Assembly (NCBI GenBank): GCA_035222895.1 | Contig: JAVYIG010005340.1 | Span: 62,001-126,000, forward strand | Direction of reading: 5' to 3' | From: Strongylocentrotus droebachiensis | Lineage: Eukaryota > Echinodermata > Echinoidea > Camarodonta > Strongylocentrotidae | DNA length: 64,000 nucleotides | Shown: piece after piece, positions 1 to 11,109 of the stretch | Layout of the letters: the number at the start of each line of letters is the position of its first letter | Position numbering within the stretch: position 1 is the stretch's first letter | Notes under the pieces: model-generated | Database searches by the model: none | Told to the model about the DNA's origin: nothing | Seen by the model: the letters and a program-made list of their open reading frames with translations, nothing else | Program-made: the position numbers and the translations under genes

Positions 1-1
1 A

Positions 2-1319
2 AAAGGGGATAAAAATGTCCCAGGCAATTATAGACCTATTTCAGTTTTGCCTCTTTTGGCCAAAATATTTGAGAAATTAGTAAACAAGAGGCTACTTGAT
101 TATTTTGAAAGAAATGATGTCTTGTATAAGCACCAGTATGGCTTTCGTAAACATTATAGTACTAAGTTGTCTTTAATTAATTTGGTTAATGATGTGCTTA
201 AATCACTGGATAAGGGCAGTGTAACACTAGGTGTATTCCTAGATTTCCAGAAAGCTTTTGATACAATTGATCACGCAATATTGGCTGGAAAATTAGAACA
301 TTATGGAATAAGGGGCCTGCCTCTCCAGTGGTTTAAAGATTATCTTTGTAATAGATTTCAGTTTGTAAACTATGATGGACATAGCTCATTGCAGCAGATA
401 ATAACATGTGGTGTTCCTCAGGGTTCTGTGTTGGGACCTACACTGTTTTTGTTGTACATAAACGATTTGCCAAACTCAACAAATTATTTTAATTTTAGAC
501 TTTTTGCCGATGATTCTAACTTGTTTCATACGTTTCCACCGAGACAGAATTCAATTGATATGGATAATATAGTTAATATGCATCTTGATAAGGTGACCAT
601 ATGGTGTAAGGTGAATAAACTTACAGTCAATCTCTTAAAGACTAATTATTTGTTAATAAGAGGGAGTAGGCAATCAGTAGTAACTCAAGGGGTGCTAAAA
701 ATAGCAGAGACTGAAATAGCCCAGGTTTGTAGGAATTTATATAGATCAACACTTGACGTGGAAACCTCATATCCAAAGGGTTAATAAGTTTATTAGGAAA
801 AGGGTTGGTGTTTTATATAGATTAAGACAGTTTGTGCCAAGGCGTGTTTTGTTGTTACTGTATAAGACGTTAATTCAACCGCATATGACCTACGGAATTG
901 AGGTTTGGGGAAGTAATTATGAAATGAACATGAAGTGTTTATTATTAAGCCAAAAGATGGCACTAAGAGTTATAACGTTTAGTTCAATTAGGACTCATTC
1001 ACAACCGATATTCCAGGAGCTAAAATTATTGAATGTGTATCAACTCCATAAATTATCTATTTGTGTTTTTATGTATCAATTATTGAATGATAAATTGCCA
1101 CAGTCTCTAATTCAGTATTGCTGTTTCATAGAGCACAACTATGAGACTAGACAAAGAGAAAGTAAGAAGTTAAGTGTGCCTAAAGTAAGGACAACGCAAG
1201 GTAAATTTTCAATGTCATACAGAGGCACACGCTTTTGGAATGATCTACCCCTTTCTGTACGGGAGAAAGCATCAGTATCTTGCTTTCGTAGAACTCTTAT
1301 ATCACAAATGTTAATATAA
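2..1319 (+). pseudogene. Reverse transcriptase ORF with one frameshift
   Basis: The reading frame is open from base 2 and shows the RT blocks in order: NYRPISVLP near the start, DFQKAFDTIDH (about nt 242-274), GVPQGSVLGP (410-439) and the catalytic FADD box (about 503-514). Around 722-723 the frame changes by one base. The second frame continues with GIYIDQHLTWKPHI and the usual C-terminal thumb region, ending in RGTRFWNDLPLSVRE and a stop at 1317-1319. In relatives these two parts form one protein that copies element RNA into DNA at a nicked target. The frameshift means this copy cannot make a full-length enzyme. Confidence 0.88.
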
Positions 1320-1442
1320 TAGTTGTTTATAACTTAGAACCAAGGCTCTTGCCTTTTTGTAAATATTATGTTATATAATTCTTCATCTTTTATTTAGTGT
1401 AAAATACCAAAGCTTTGTATATAAGCACAGAACATATTTTCC

Positions 1443-2291
1443 CTACACACTAAGAAAAAATGGTGCAACTATGCACCTTTAAGGGTTCAAACCGATGCAA
1501 CAATAGCAGCACCTTTAGGGGTTAAATCCTGCACCCTTTTTAAAGGTGCAATCCTGCACCCTTTAAAACGGTGCCAAATTGAACCTTTTAGGGGACATGT
1601 TAGTACCCTTTATGGTTCAATCCTGCACCTTTAGGGGTGCAAACCAATGCAACAATAGGAGCACCTTTAGGGGTTAAATCCTGCACCCTTTAAGGAGGGT
1701 GCCAGATTGCACCTTTTAGGAGACATGTTAGTACCCTTAATGGTTCAATCCTGCTCTTTAGGGGTGCAAACCGATACAATAGCAGCACCTTTAGGGGTTC
1801 AGTCCTGCACCCTTTAAAAGGTGCAATCCTTCTTCCATACTCCAAGAATACTCGTGATATTTGCTCGTACACAAATACATATTAAACATGCATGTTGTTT
1901 ATTGGTTAGTAATCATATAATCAATTTATCTATTGCTAAAACGTGAATGTAATTGTAACATGATCAGACAAAATAATCTATTTGTTTAATGATTGCCGAT
2001 GGAAAATTCAAATCACAAAATTGATGTGCATTGTCATAATTTGTTTAACAAATCATGACAAATGTATTTTTATGTGAACACATGTAAAGTAATCATGAAT
2101 ATGCATGCAATATGCACACTTTTATTTTGCACCCTTTTTGGGCGATAGGGTTCATTTTTGTAGGAAGGGTGCAAAATCTTATTTTGCACCCTTTTTTGAA
2201 CCCCTTTTCCTTCAAAAGGGTTCATTTTTATGTAAAGGGTGCAAACTCTTATTTTGCACCCTTTTTTGCACCCTTTTTTCTTAGAGTGTAG
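1443..2291. mobile_element. MITE-like element with ~25-bp TIRs
   Basis: The left end CTACACACTAAGAAAAAA matches the reverse complement of the right end (CTACACTCTAAGAAAAAA) with one mismatch, and the match continues into GGTGCA. TA flanks both ends, which could be a TA target duplication. No ORF of a transposase is visible. The subterminal regions carry many copies of GCACCTTT/AGGGGTTCAA, including three related blocks starting near 1501, 1653 and 1777 (spacing about 152 and 124 bp). The element sits inside the 3' region of the non-LTR element, so it is the younger insertion. Confidence 0.7.
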
Positions 2292-2527
2292 ATGTAGAAT
2301 AATTTGTAGCTTAGGTATGAATTCAATAGTTATTCATATTTATTCATTACATTGTCATTTATTGCTGTGATACTTTTTGTGTTAGTGGTACTAGACACGA
2401 TTAGCATTAAATGCTATTTTCTGGTCCCATTTATCCTTTCAATGTTAATTAATCATTCACATTTGATTGTTATATATTGATGTACTTTTTTTGGATAATA
2501 AACTTCAAACTCAACTCAAACTCAAAC

Positions 2528-3040
2528 TCATTTGAACAAATCAAAAACTTCCTTTATCAAAGCGACGTACTGCGAGCCTCTGTATGATACTCTGGTGACA
2601 GTACTATAGCGGGTCTTGTCGTCCAGCCCAAGGGCTACAGCACTTGGTGACAGGACCGCAAGTCTCCAGTAAGCTGCCAGATCTGCCACTCTCTCCATCT
2701 GTTCAGAGCACGAAGGACCGATGATCGCTGTCACCGACTCGATAAACTTGAAGTCGGCCGCCACGGCAGGAGCTATCATTGAAGTGTAGCCATCGCAGGC
2801 ACTCAGGGTTGCTTGCATCGTGTATGTCATCGATATTTCTGAGGAAAGTAGACCCTCTTGAATCATGTTCTGAACCTTCTGTATAGCTAAGTCCATAGAT
2901 GGTTCGAAAGAAATCTCACTAAAATAATGTGGAGGTTCGGTGACAATGACACCGATGTGGTTTCTTCCCATCGATCCAATGGCTAACAGAAGCAGACAAT
3001 GTGCATGTTGAATAATATTTGGTGTGTTTTTCCACGCCAT
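2528..3040 (-). pseudogene. Receptor ligand-binding first exon, copy 1 (truncated)
   Basis: The translation starts with a hydrophobic leader (about residues 12-24) and continues as an ANF_receptor-type ligand-binding fold: IGVIVTEPPHYF, then SMIAPAVAADFKF, IIGPSCSEQMERVADLAAYW and LAVLSPSA. These motifs are seen in natriuretic-peptide receptor and receptor guanylate cyclase ectodomains. The frame ends just after VFDLFK, where the other copies continue with a tryptophan and the strand that follows. The sequence beyond is the tail of the retrotransposon. No splice donor is visible at the junction, so the copy looks disrupted although its remaining ORF is intact. It is very close in sequence to copy 3 and more distant from the copy at 7824-8478. 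Confidence 0.72.
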
Positions 3041-3990
3041 ATTTACAAAATATCTTTCAACAACTTCTGAAGTAATTCTCCTTGTATAGTAGCTGGTAAA
3101 GTCGTATGGACCATCTGAAGTAGAATTGCGTGGAGATCTAACACACTCATTTTTTGTATCCGACTCAGAATGTCATTATGGTTACAGAAAATGTAGGCTA
3201 TGGGTGTCATTCACGAGGATGGTTAATTTCAACAAATGCTTTTAACAAATTAATGCACACTACCATTAATAATAATAATAATATAATTTACTTAGAAATG
3301 AACAAAAAGAGATATTTGTATTTCCATTTCTGTAATGTATTATTAGCAACGTGCGTGACTTTTTGTATGAGGCGTTTGAATAGATTTTTGAATCGATAAA
3401 GAAGCCTGAAGAGTATGGATGGCACTTATTCCGATGAATACATGAAACAGAGAACGAGACACATACACCGAGAAGATGTTCATTTGCCCCCATCAAAATA
3501 TGACTGAGTTGACTGACGTGAAAAAGACTAAATCAAATGCTTTCAATTACAATATGGAACGCGACGTCGAGAGAAAAACACGGAACAGAAGAGAAGGGAA
3601 AGACAGCGCAATCTAGGGTCACATTTGTTGCGGTGGCCGTGGGGTCTTAAATATCTACGGCCAATAGCAATTATAGGGCCGCCGCAGCAGTCCCATGGTC
3701 ACAAACTGATTGAAAGGTTTTATTATGATTGCACTTCGCAGCCAAATGGCTGAATTGTGTAGAATTTACGTTGGCAATAATACATAAACAATTAATTTAG
3801 TTTGATATTGTCACAAAGTATAATAAACAGTATATAACAAAATTCATAACCGATATGACTAAAGGCAATAACAGACAAAATTAGGTTAAGTTTTAAATAT
3901 GTATTTTGTGAGGTGACACAAGAGTGGGTCAAAGGATGAGCAAGCAAGATGTGTGAATTTGCTCGAATCCCTGGCAAATGGCACCTCCTA
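3041..3990. other. Intergenic, no gene seen
   Basis: Short ORFs on both strands here lack family signatures. There is a short AAT run near 3270-3285. No RNA gene or mobile-element ends recognised. Confidence 0.5.
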
Positions 3991-4550
3991 TATTGCGATA
4001 AATGAAACATCTTTGAAACAATAATAATCCACGCTCCCAGTGAAATAAATCGAAAACTACTTTAAGCACTTTAAGCACTAAAGTAATGTGCGAGGCTCTG
4101 TACGACGCTCTGATTACTCTACGGTAGCGGCGTTTATCGTCCAAATCTAAAGGAATTGCACTTGCTGTAATAACGGATATATTCCTGTAGGCTGCAAGAT
4201 CAGCCATCCTTTCCAACTCTTTAGAGCATGAAGGACCAATGTTCGTTGTAACCGACTCAGTAAACTTGAAGCCTACCGCTATTGCAGGAGCTATCATTGA
4301 AGTGTAGACATTGCAGAAATCTGTGGTCTCGCGCATGTACATGTATGTCATGGAGATGTTCGGCGAGAGGAGACCGCCATGAACCATATTGTTTTTTTGT
4401 TGTTGTGTATTTTACCCAAACTGGCTTTGTGTAGACCTCTACAAAGTTATGTCTTGTTTTATTTACAACAACACCAATATACACACTTCCTCGTGATGCA
4501 CAAACTTTCAAGATTAGGAAATGGCAATGAAAAGAATGGCAACTAATGTG
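3991..4550 (-). pseudogene. Receptor ligand-binding first exon, copy 2 (frameshifted)
   Basis: Two overlapping minus-strand frames cover the same domain. The upstream frame (from about 4511) gives VYIGVVVNKTRHNFVEVY. The downstream frame (from about 4387) gives SMIAPAIAVGFKFTESV, NIGPSCSKELERMADLAAY and VVFDLFHWERGLLLFQ. A frameshift near 4380 separates them, and the tryptophan position of the second alpha/beta unit is reached before similarity fades near 4000. The normal YWRLAVLSPSA is replaced by a diverged stretch. The combination of frameshift and divergence points to a dead copy of the same exon as copies 1 and 3. Confidence 0.65.
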
Positions 4551-5380
4551 TCCTTTCCCCTCCCCATGATTTCAGATTTACTGACCACTAGTTTCTCAAA
4601 TTTAAGGAAGATAAGAAAAGCTGTAACTGATTAAATACTAATGGAAAATAAATTTAATATAAATGAGATGGCGCCTATATATGTTTCACCATGGCAAATT
4701 ATTTCACTGAGGAAGTACTTCAAATGCTATCGGAACTAATGTAAGTAAGGAATAAGCATTGGTGTAGTGGAAGGAATACAAATTAAAACATTAGGAATGT
4801 ATCTGCACGAGCTCTTCAAAATCACCTACGGGTAAAAGTGTATGTTTTTTCTCAATATAATCTTACGTAGAAGTGATTTTACAAATGGATTTTACTGGTT
4901 CAGCAATTAGACTAGATGGTTCATTTATTGACACAAAATGTGAATAAGACTCAAACCGCAATGGGAATGTATAACAATTACTTTTTAAGCAAGATATGGG
5001 TAGGGTGTGTTTGTATTTGTTTATGAGTGTTTGTGAAGATTTTAGGAATAAATGATGAGTGCCTTGTTGTTGAAATGAAAAACGAACGTGGCACATTGCT
5101 AAGTAACAGGTTAATTCAAAGATGTTACTAAATTGGGTGACATGACTGACATCGTAAAATCTAGGTAAAACATAACGCCTTTAATTTGCATGAATGATAG
5201 AAACTTGGTGGAAATGTATGAACAGAGAAAACGTGCAAAGACAGAAATAAAGAGCCACTTCAAGAATTAAACCAACATTTTTGTAAAGGTTCTGACAAAA
5301 AACTTAATTAATCTTTCTTTCCCTCTCCAGTGAACGAAGGCAGAAGAACCAATTCATCATACGTTCAATAAGACAGTTAA
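4551..5380. other. Intergenic, no gene seen
   Basis: A/T-rich sequence with only short, family-less ORFs on both strands. No tandem repeat or transposon end found. Confidence 0.5.
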
Positions 5381-5415
5381 TTATCTGTGAATGACTTGGT
5401 TTGGACTGAACTCAC

Positions 5416-6249
5416 CTGTCGAATGTTTAAGAGCTTTGCTTAGAACAAGAGGAATCGAAGCTTCTCCAGTGATTGTAAACGGATAAAGCTTCCTCATTAC
5501 CACATCTCTAGCTGTCCGTTCTACCGCAGGTCCTAGCCACCGAAAAGCGCAGCAAGTCTGGTACAGAACTGATCCACGTTGCCACTGGAATAACCTTAAC
5601 ATTTCTTGAAGTCCATCAATACTAGTGAATAGGGGGGATTAGACTACCCTGCAAGGTCACTGAAAATGTGGTTATCTCATCAAATCAGCTCTCAATTAAC
5701 ATAAGAAAAAGAGGATCATGGGGGACCAATGGTCACCGATTATGCATTGTTTGTTATGTAGAGGGAGCAAGTAGCTATAAGAAGTGCAGTGTAGCTTTAA
5801 AGCAAGGAAACGTCCTGCGAGGCTCTAATGACAGTACTTAGCGGAGTTACAGCAATGGCACTTGGTGACAGGACCGCAAGTCTCCAGTAAGCTGCCTGAT
5901 CTGCCACTCTCTCCATCTCTTCAGAGCACGAAGGACCGATGATCGCTGTCACCGACTCGGTAAACTTGAAGTCGGCCGCCACAGCAGGAGCTATCAATGA
6001 AGTGTAGCCATCGCAAGAATCTACGGTCTCTCTCTCAGGATGTATGTCATGGAGATGTTAAGTGACAATAGACCATCTTGGACCATAACAAGAATAGTCT
6101 GTATTGCGATATCCATAGATGGCCGCGTATGAATCTTACTAAAATAATGTGATGGTTTGGTAACAATAATATCAAGATGAACATTTTCACTCAAATTTTC
6201 GGCATGAATTCAGATAAACCAGAGTAAGAATGTGTTTTGCAAAAAACAT
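5416..6249 (-). pseudogene. Receptor ligand-binding first exon, copy 3 (interrupted)
   Basis: Reading the minus strand: a start with a hydrophobic leader at 6249, a frameshift, then VHLDIIVTKPSHYFSK and SMDIAIQ. Next come stop-containing sequence and the frame 5797-5997 with MIAPAVAADFKFTESVTAIIGPSC and a deletion after LSPSAIAV. About 190 bp of unrelated DNA (5605-5795) separates this from LRLFQWQRGSVLYQ and the rest of the exon. The 3' end keeps a good splice donor (CAG|GTGAGT on the minus strand, exon end at 5416), at the position equivalent to the donor of the intact copy. The domain half next to copy 1 is nearly identical to it, so duplication is fairly recent. Confidence 0.68.
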
Positions 6250-7420
6250 GATTTCGATAATTGCGACCTACCTCTACGGTTGTCAAAAAAAAAGTGTAAG
6301 CTTGGACCAGGTAGTGGACTATGTTCTTTGAGTTGAAAATGGCGTGGATAAGCATTGTTCGCATGAAGCGCTCATGGATTAAAAGTGTCCTTATGTTAAC
6401 GTTCTACTAACGTTTGTCACTAAAACATCACAGAGTCACTACGGAAAAGGAAATTGCAATCACGATCGAATGGAGTATATCATTGATTTTCTCTCTTTCT
6501 CTTTTCCATTCGGCTTGTCCGGATAAATGATTCTGTGAAAACTACAGTGATCGTGTTGATTAAATTTCTATCTAGATCGTCTAAAGATGGCTGATTTTTC
6601 TGACACTTCTACGGTATCAGATAGCTTGTGTAATCTGTAAAGTAAATATCCTCTGAAAAACTGGAGTAATGTAGACACGTCGCCAATATTCGTTTCCACC
6701 TCACCAAAATCAAGCGAACATAATAGTGACATGAATAACGATCGTTGCTCATATTACATTGAAACTAGGATAATGAATTGTAACGATTTTTTTTAAAGAG
6801 AGAGAGAGAGAGAGGGGGGTTGAGATAGAGATTCATTACTCATGTCAATGATGAAGCCTACTTTTTACCCAAGATTGATGCCGGTGTTTGTTCATAAATA
6901 CAATCTCATCCAATTTGTAATGAATCTCTACATTCATCATGATTGACATGAAAACGACATATGAATCAGTGTGAATGTGAAGTTTTCCTACATCATTCCT
7001 CTTTGACATGTCCAATAAACGTACTTTTGAATCGAAGTTTGGAAATATAGTATTGAGAGGAGATCAGCAGTTGTTCTTCTAAATGCTGTTTTTAACTCGT
7101 ATTATATTAACGTAACTGTTTTTTTTTCCTTAAACAGGACTTTATCCTCATTCGGATCTCGGAAATGTACACGTATGTCGCATAAAAATCTTTATGCGAT
7201 GTTTACGAAATCTAATCATCGATGAGACCGACTTCGTCATTATTTGGATGGGAGGAATAAAATCAACAGAAAATGTGACATGAGCTTTTAACTATCGTAC
7301 GACCCTCGAAAACTATCAAGAGCCTGGAAAGTAAAGTGCAATATATGATTTTTGCACAACAAAGGCTCAGCAAGACCTGGTAAATCTATCCATCATGATT
7401 GTGTTTGGGATTAAAAGTAG
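6250..7420. other. Intergenic with GA microsatellite
   Basis: No gene seen. A (GA)n run followed by a G run lies at about 6797-6823. The remainder is unremarkable A/T-rich sequence. Confidence 0.5.
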
Positions 7421-7437
7421 CCTTGTGGCCTTTGGAT

Positions 7438-7533
7438 GGTGTTTCATCAACTAAAAATTGATTTCAATCTTTAAAATCAATTTTAAGGCTTGATGGCTTG
7501 ATGAAACACCCCCCCCCCCCGGGGGGGGGGGGG
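7438..7533. repeat. Foldback repeat ending in C12-G13 homopolymer junction
   Basis: GGTGTTTCATCAA at 7438-7450 is the reverse complement of TTGATGAAACACC at 7498-7510, with a second inner inverted pair (AAAATTGATTT / AAAATCAATTTT) between them. This is a small MITE-like hairpin. It runs straight into twelve C (7509-7520) and thirteen G (7521-7533). Possible real foldback or an assembly or cloning scar. Confidence 0.55.
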
Positions 7534-7823
7534 AATTCCGACATTCAAAACTCGAGGAACTGCCGTTATAATTATTTCATAACACATACAATCCACAATT
7601 TCAGGTGTTATGCCCAACGATCCTAAATATCACCGTTTTCCGTTCTTGATGGATATTCACAAAGTAAACCAGAGTGGTAAAAAAATGTGAGGAACTAAGG
7701 AGAAGGGGGCAATAAACTACTATTAAACGGAATTTTGTATTAACTGCATAATGGACAAAAATCCCGATGTAATGAATTTGTAAGCCTAAGTATAACAGAT
7801 TACTTACATGAAATGATACATAC

Positions 7824-8478
7824 CTCTGAATTTCTTGAGGATATCTACGATTTGAAGTTGCTCATCAAAAAGATACGGGAAATAGGTTATGTCATACATA
7901 TTAAGCTCCATCACTATGCCTAGCAACATTTCTTGGAAAATCATCCCTTCTGAGTACAACAAGGCAACATGATCCCATTTGAACCGCATAAAGACATCAA
8001 CGACTGCTTCCCCAAGCTGCGATGCCACAAACGATGTCCTTGTTACCGTCTGGAACCTTGCCTTCTCGTCGAGTTTGACGTCAATGGCGACGGCGCTAAG
8101 GACAGGCAACTGCCAATATGCAGCCAAGTCAGCGACTTCTGATGTTTCCTCTGAACACGAAGGACCAAAGAATGCGTGGACATTATCGCAAAGGTACATT
8201 TCCGCCGCTTCTGCAGGAGCGATCATGATTGTGCCGTTGTCACAGGAGTCGACTGTCTTCCGCAAGACGTAGTTCGCCAAACCGATGCCGATGTCGTCAT
8301 CCTTCGTGATCTTTTCTAGTGCGATGTCGAACGCGGGAAGCATATGTGTAGCACCAAACGCGTTATCCTCAGAAGTGAGAATGATTCCCAAAGTTAATGA
8401 TGGATACCTTTGAGATGCTAATACTGTGAGTACTTGCATACTCAGGTAATAGATGAATAGCACAACTCGTCCAGCCAT
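7824..8478 (-). CDS. Extracellular ligand-binding receptor, first coding exon (ANF_receptor / receptor guanylate cyclase type)
   Basis: The ATG at 8476-8478 opens a 218-codon exon that ends at a strong donor (AG|GTATGT on the minus strand, exon end 7824). Residues 1-21 form a signal peptide (VVLFIYYLSMQVLTVLA core). The mature part starts with LTLGIILTSED and has the Rossmann-like periplasmic-binding fold with IMIAPAEAAEMYL, HAFFGPSCSEETSEVADLAAYWQLPVLSAVA and RFKWDHVALLYSEG. The pattern GPsCSee..vADLAAYW is characteristic of natriuretic-peptide-receptor-like guanylate cyclase ectodomains, which bind peptides outside the cell and make cGMP inside. The transmembrane, kinase-homology and cyclase exons are not in the window, so the exact class is inferred. 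Metabotropic-type receptors are an alternative. It is the only unbroken copy of four. Confidence 0.75.
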
Positions 8479-9500
8479 GCTTGAACTAAAATTACATATG
8501 GTTCATTCCCTCAAGTCTAAAAGGTAGCATCTATATCAGAAAGTGATAAACTGGACTCCCGCACTAAATAAGACTCATTTATGGTATCATAAATCATATT
8601 CTAAGCCGTGTTACGTCAGAATCCACTTCATATGAGAAAAACGACATCTGTCTCCTTAATTCGAAGATCATTAAACCCTATTTGAAATTAGTAATTGATT
8701 AAATTATTAAAAAAAGAGATGTGTCATATGATCAGAGTAAATTAGCAATTGTGATTTTTTTTTATATATCCATACTATACATGATATAATTCTAAGAAAT
8801 AAAGCCTGTATAGAACAATTGTTATTGCATCAATAGTCGGACACCTAATGCACTCCCACGTTAACTAACTATATTTTTCAAAAGGTCTTAACTTATTAAT
8901 GTGGTTCCCGGTCGCTAATCGTTCATGAAAACAACACATTTTTAAAAGAAGAATTAGCATTGATTGGACAAGAAATCAACCAATTAGCGTGGTAATTATT
9001 ATTTGGGAAAAAAAGAAGAAGAAATTTCATGACTGCGCGCAAAGCTAATTCCGCGTTTGCACATACGGATGTGGACCCAAAGATCTATGTCGAGTTCATC
9101 GATATTATGAATTTACTTTCCTTTTAATAGGGGGTGTTGAGTTCTGGGAAGAATCAGGAAATTGTCTACTATATATTTCAAACTATTTGTAATTACAAAA
9201 AGATTAATCTTTATTATTTTTTGTAAAATTGTGATTTACTGCTGCACGTGTTTCTCGCAACAACGAACAAAGAACAGTATAAGGGGGGTAGTGATGATAG
9301 GCCACCATGAAAACATGTGATGTGGCTAAAACTGGATTGTGTGCAGTTTTCGGTTACATTGTTTTGAGGGTTCTCTTAAATACTGTATTTTTTAAACATG
9401 TTTTTATCTTATAATACTTTAATCAAATTTCTCAATTAGATTATTTGAACTTTCTGACCATACGCAGAACTCAACGCTCCCATTAAGTAATCAAAAAGAA
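8479..9500. other. Intergenic, upstream of receptor exon
   Basis: Presumably holds the promoter and 5' UTR of the receptor exon, but no TATA box or initiator could be assigned. No other gene or element recognised. Confidence 0.4.
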
Positions 9501-9516
9501 CAATTTTTGGCTCTAG

Positions 9517-10140
9517 AAGGGCACTTTTGCCCTCTTAGAAAAATGAAAATGTTGCCACTGACGGGGCACTCTATGTACAAATGTAACTAAGTAGGAAAGT
9601 ATCTGCTCTAGGGGTGCACTTTGTTCCCTTGAGGGTAAACATGCATGTTTCCCTGATAATAATAATAATAATAATAATAATCTTTTAGTCCACTCCAAAT
9701 TTTATTAAACCGAAATGAAAATTCTTTTTGCCCAATTGATCGTGAGCCCGGCAGCCACTGAGCAGCGCCAGATCGACGTTGCTCTATCCCTTATTGTTGA
9801 ACGCCAGCCAAACAAGGTAGCAGCAACTCCCATCTTTTAACGTCTTTTGGTATGACGCGGCCGGGGATCGAACCCCACGACCTCCCGGTTGTGAGGCGAA
9901 CGTTCTACTGACTGAGCCAACACTCCGGAACACTTGAGGTGACCGATTCATTCATATTAATAGTATACGTGTTCATACTCATAACATGTACAATTAAAAG
10001 GTAAAAAATTGACACAGTGTTAAAAGACATACACTAAATAGAAGCCCGTTTTTAGAAGGGTACTTAGCCCCTCGAAAAGGAAGTAGATATATATCTGCTG
10101 TAGAAAAGCACTTTCGACCCTTGAGGTAGCCAAATTCATT
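9517..10140. repeat. Duplicated low-copy repeat around a SINE
   Basis: The blocks AGAAGGGCACTTTTGCCCT (9517) and AGAAGGGTACTTAGCCCCT (10054) begin two related segments that both run to a CCCTTGAGG or CACTTGAGG motif followed by ATTCATTCAT-like sequence. The first segment is split by the SINE at 9655-9932. Family unknown. Confidence 0.4.
9655..9932 (-). mobile_element. tRNA-derived SINE
   Basis: On the minus strand the head contains pol III promoter boxes: A box TGGCTCAGTCAGTAGAACG (about 9921-9903) and B box GGTTCGATCCC (about 9872). Between them is a tRNA-like but poorly pairing anticodon arm, so this is not a functional tRNA. A tRNA-unrelated body of about 170 bp follows and ends in a (TTA)n tail at about 9658-9682. 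Such elements are mobilised by LINE machinery. No clear target duplication was found, apart from a shared CTTGAGG on both sides that belongs to the surrounding repeat. Confidence 0.72.
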
Positions 10141-10164
10141 CATTATTGCCCATGTTCACACCGT

Positions 10165-10300
10165 TCACACACACACGCACACACGCACACACAAGCGCGC
10201 GCACACACACACACATTCGCACACACGCACGCACACGCACGCACAAACACACGCACGCACGCACAAACACCCACACACACACACGCACGCACGCACAACC
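10165..10300. repeat. (CA)n / ACACGC-rich microsatellite
   Basis: Almost pure CA/CG dinucleotides with interspersed GCAC units. It creates long Thr/His- and Arg/Val/Cys-rich artificial ORFs on both strands. Confidence 0.95.
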
Positions 10301-10570
10301 TCTTTTTCCCAAAGACAAGTTTACAGAACAAAGGGTTGTTTTGGGAACCACTTCTATCTTTCCGGTTGAGGTTTAGGGGCCCGCAGGAGCAGATGCCCTG
10401 CCGGGTTCCAGGGGCGGAGCTCCCGTGCGCTTTTGAGTTGTTAACAAATTAGAACCTCCAAGCTAGCCGTAACGAGAGATAGAAATTGTAATTTTCTCCT
10501 TAAAATCATATAGTCCTAATTATTTCATTTCGTTAGAAATCATCTTATTTCTTTCTTATAAAACCAATTT

Positions 10571-11060
10571 TATACACTGTCGCTCATAAAGGTGGAATAT
10601 TTTTTTTTATCCCAATTTATGGAATTATTTTTAAAATAATTTAAAAATGATAGATCTAGATAAAAGTATACATTCTCAAATTTTGACTGCTAAAGCATGT
10701 GTATGCTACTATGCTTATCAACTAGAGGACCTATGCCCTTAATTCATAAATGACAGTAATGAGGATAAATGACCCACAAAAGGGCACTAATATAGCACAT
10801 CGACACGGTTTTGATCATGGGGCCTCACAGTTATGAGGCCATTGTTTTGTCACTGAACCATGACGGGGGCTAGGGGGCTAGGGTAGGGGGCAGTTTCCTT
10901 AAATAAAATAAAAAACAGAAAATACAATAAATTTGCAATAATTTATTGCATTTCACCCCGGTACCCAACATAACAAAATCTCCTGTGTGCCCATGCCTTG
11001 AGCCAAAATGCATGGCCGTCCAGAAGATTTGTTTATGTTGGGGACCGGGGTAAAATGCAA
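10571..11060 (+). repeat. Left long inverted arm
   Basis: Pairs with 15606-16076. Contains a tRNA-like segment (see right arm) and ends in an additional palindrome at 10938-11074. Confidence 0.8.
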
Positions 11061-11074
11061 TAAATTATTGAAAA
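10938..11074. repeat. Palindrome inside left arm
   Basis: CAATAATTTATTGCATTTCA followed by CCCCGGTACCCAACATA is the near-perfect reverse complement of TATGTTGGGGACCGGGG followed by TAAAATGCAATAAATTATTG. The loop is about 60 bp. The right arm has only one half of this hairpin. Confidence 0.75.
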
Positions 11075-11109
11075 CTTATTGCATTAAAAATACAATTAAT
11101 TAACAAAAG

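Larger units (their letters stand above)
1..2527 (+). mobile_element. Non-LTR retrotransposon (CR1/Rex-like), 5'-truncated by window edge
   Basis: An endonuclease/reverse transcriptase-type ORF occupies the first 1.3 kb. The 3' UTR continues after a nested TIR element (1443-2291) to an AATAAA-like string near 2497 and a short ACTCAA-rich repeat tail ending about 2527. A short repeat tail instead of a long poly(A) is typical of CR1/L2/Rex-type elements. The tail lies directly against the 3' end of a minus-strand receptor exon copy, so the retrotransposon probably inserted into that exon. The 5' part lies outside the window. Family assignment rests on RT motifs only. Confidence 0.85.

Noticed and set aside
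9513-9698. 61-codon ORF with poly-Leu signal-like start
   Set aside because: The leucine run comes from the (TTA)n tail of the SINE.
9860-9932. Possible tRNA gene on the minus strand
   Set aside because: A and B boxes are present but the anticodon stem does not pair well, and the sequence continues into a SINE body with a (TTA)n tail.
10136-10376. Overlapping ORFs rich in Thr/His or Val/Cys/Arg
   Set aside because: They are translations of a CA/CG microsatellite in three frames.
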